A stretch of DNA of 64,000 bases, from assembly GCA_036245525.1 (NCBI GenBank), contig BTPG01000002.1, positions 126,467,193 through 126,531,192 on the forward strand, given 5' to 3'. The translations under genes were made by a program, and so were the position numbers. Under the pieces are notes generated by a model that saw only the letters and a program-made list of their open reading frames with translations, was not told the DNA's origin and ran no database searches. The DNA comes from Semisulcospira habei (taxonomy: Eukaryota; Mollusca; Gastropoda; Semisulcospiridae). Shown one piece after another: positions 63,884 to 64,000 of the stretch. How positions within the stretch are numbered: the first letter of the stretch is position 1; the number at the start of each line of letters is the position of its first letter.

Positions 63884-64000
63884 AACCCTTCGGGTGTCGG
63901 TAACGGTTTTAGTCGCGATGATTCCTGCAGGAATAACAACATCCTGACATCCTGCAGGAATCATCGCGACTAAAACCGTTACCGACACCCGAAGGGTTAA
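63884..64000. mobile_element. H3 MITE at the window end
   Basis: GAACCCTTCGGGTGTCGG and CCGACACCCGAAGGGTTAA, perfect stems TAACGGTTTTAGTCGCGATG with complement, loop TAACAACATCCTGACA. It ends exactly at the window edge at TTAA. Confidence 0.9.

Overview
This is a repeat-dominated stretch of a metazoan nuclear genome with no host gene I can support. The LINE types, a tRNA-derived SINE whose tail contains GGGACGTTAA, the many TTAA-ended hairpin MITEs and the abundant (AC)n and (AG)n arrays suggest a mollusc, probably a marine gastropod. That placement is my inference, not a search result. All long convincing reading frames belong to non-LTR retrotransposons.

Layout. From 1.5 to 8.7 kb lie two copies of one RTE/SR2-like LINE (LINE-A), tail to tail, each with its own target-site duplication (TSD). 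From 9 to 13 kb there are hairpin MITEs, a SINE and microsatellites. LINE-B (13.7-17.9 kb) has an uninterrupted 1075-codon endonuclease-reverse transcriptase frame and sits inside an older hairpin. LINE-C (18.4-23.2 kb) is a two-ORF element; its ORF1 carries a 2A-type ribosome-skipping motif. The 23-43 kb interval is a field of hairpin MITEs, SINEs, short tandem arrays and unassigned sequence. A 69-bp minisatellite (43.4-44.1 kb) is followed by a LINE-B fragment between long direct repeats (44.2-46.1 kb), a 1.5-kb element with ~165-bp internal repeats (46.2-47.8 kb) and a ~700-bp (GT)n array. A LINE-D fragment with an RNase H domain lies at 50.2-51.65 kb. The rest is hairpins, SINEs, a 41-bp minisatellite and microsatellites.

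How the parts relate. At least five hairpin families (H1, H2, H3, H5, H7) end in TTAAC(C/T)C-NTT-like termini and are bounded by TTAA, as expected for non-autonomous elements moved by a piggyBac-type transposase; no transposase gene is in the window. Retroelements end in short tandem tails, not poly(A): GTAA for LINE-A, TTATTC for LINE-B, ATT for LINE-C, GAA for LINE-D and AATC for SINE-S1. Of 16 recognisable retroelement insertions, 15 lie on the minus strand, which could mean the window is intronic to a plus-strand gene, though other causes are possible. Nested insertions give a relative chronology: hairpins and tandem arrays are older, SINE-S1 and LINE-B are younger.

Family names used here (H1-H12, LINE-A to D, SINE-S1/S2) are local labels. 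Clade assignments rest on remembered motifs and would need a phylogeny.
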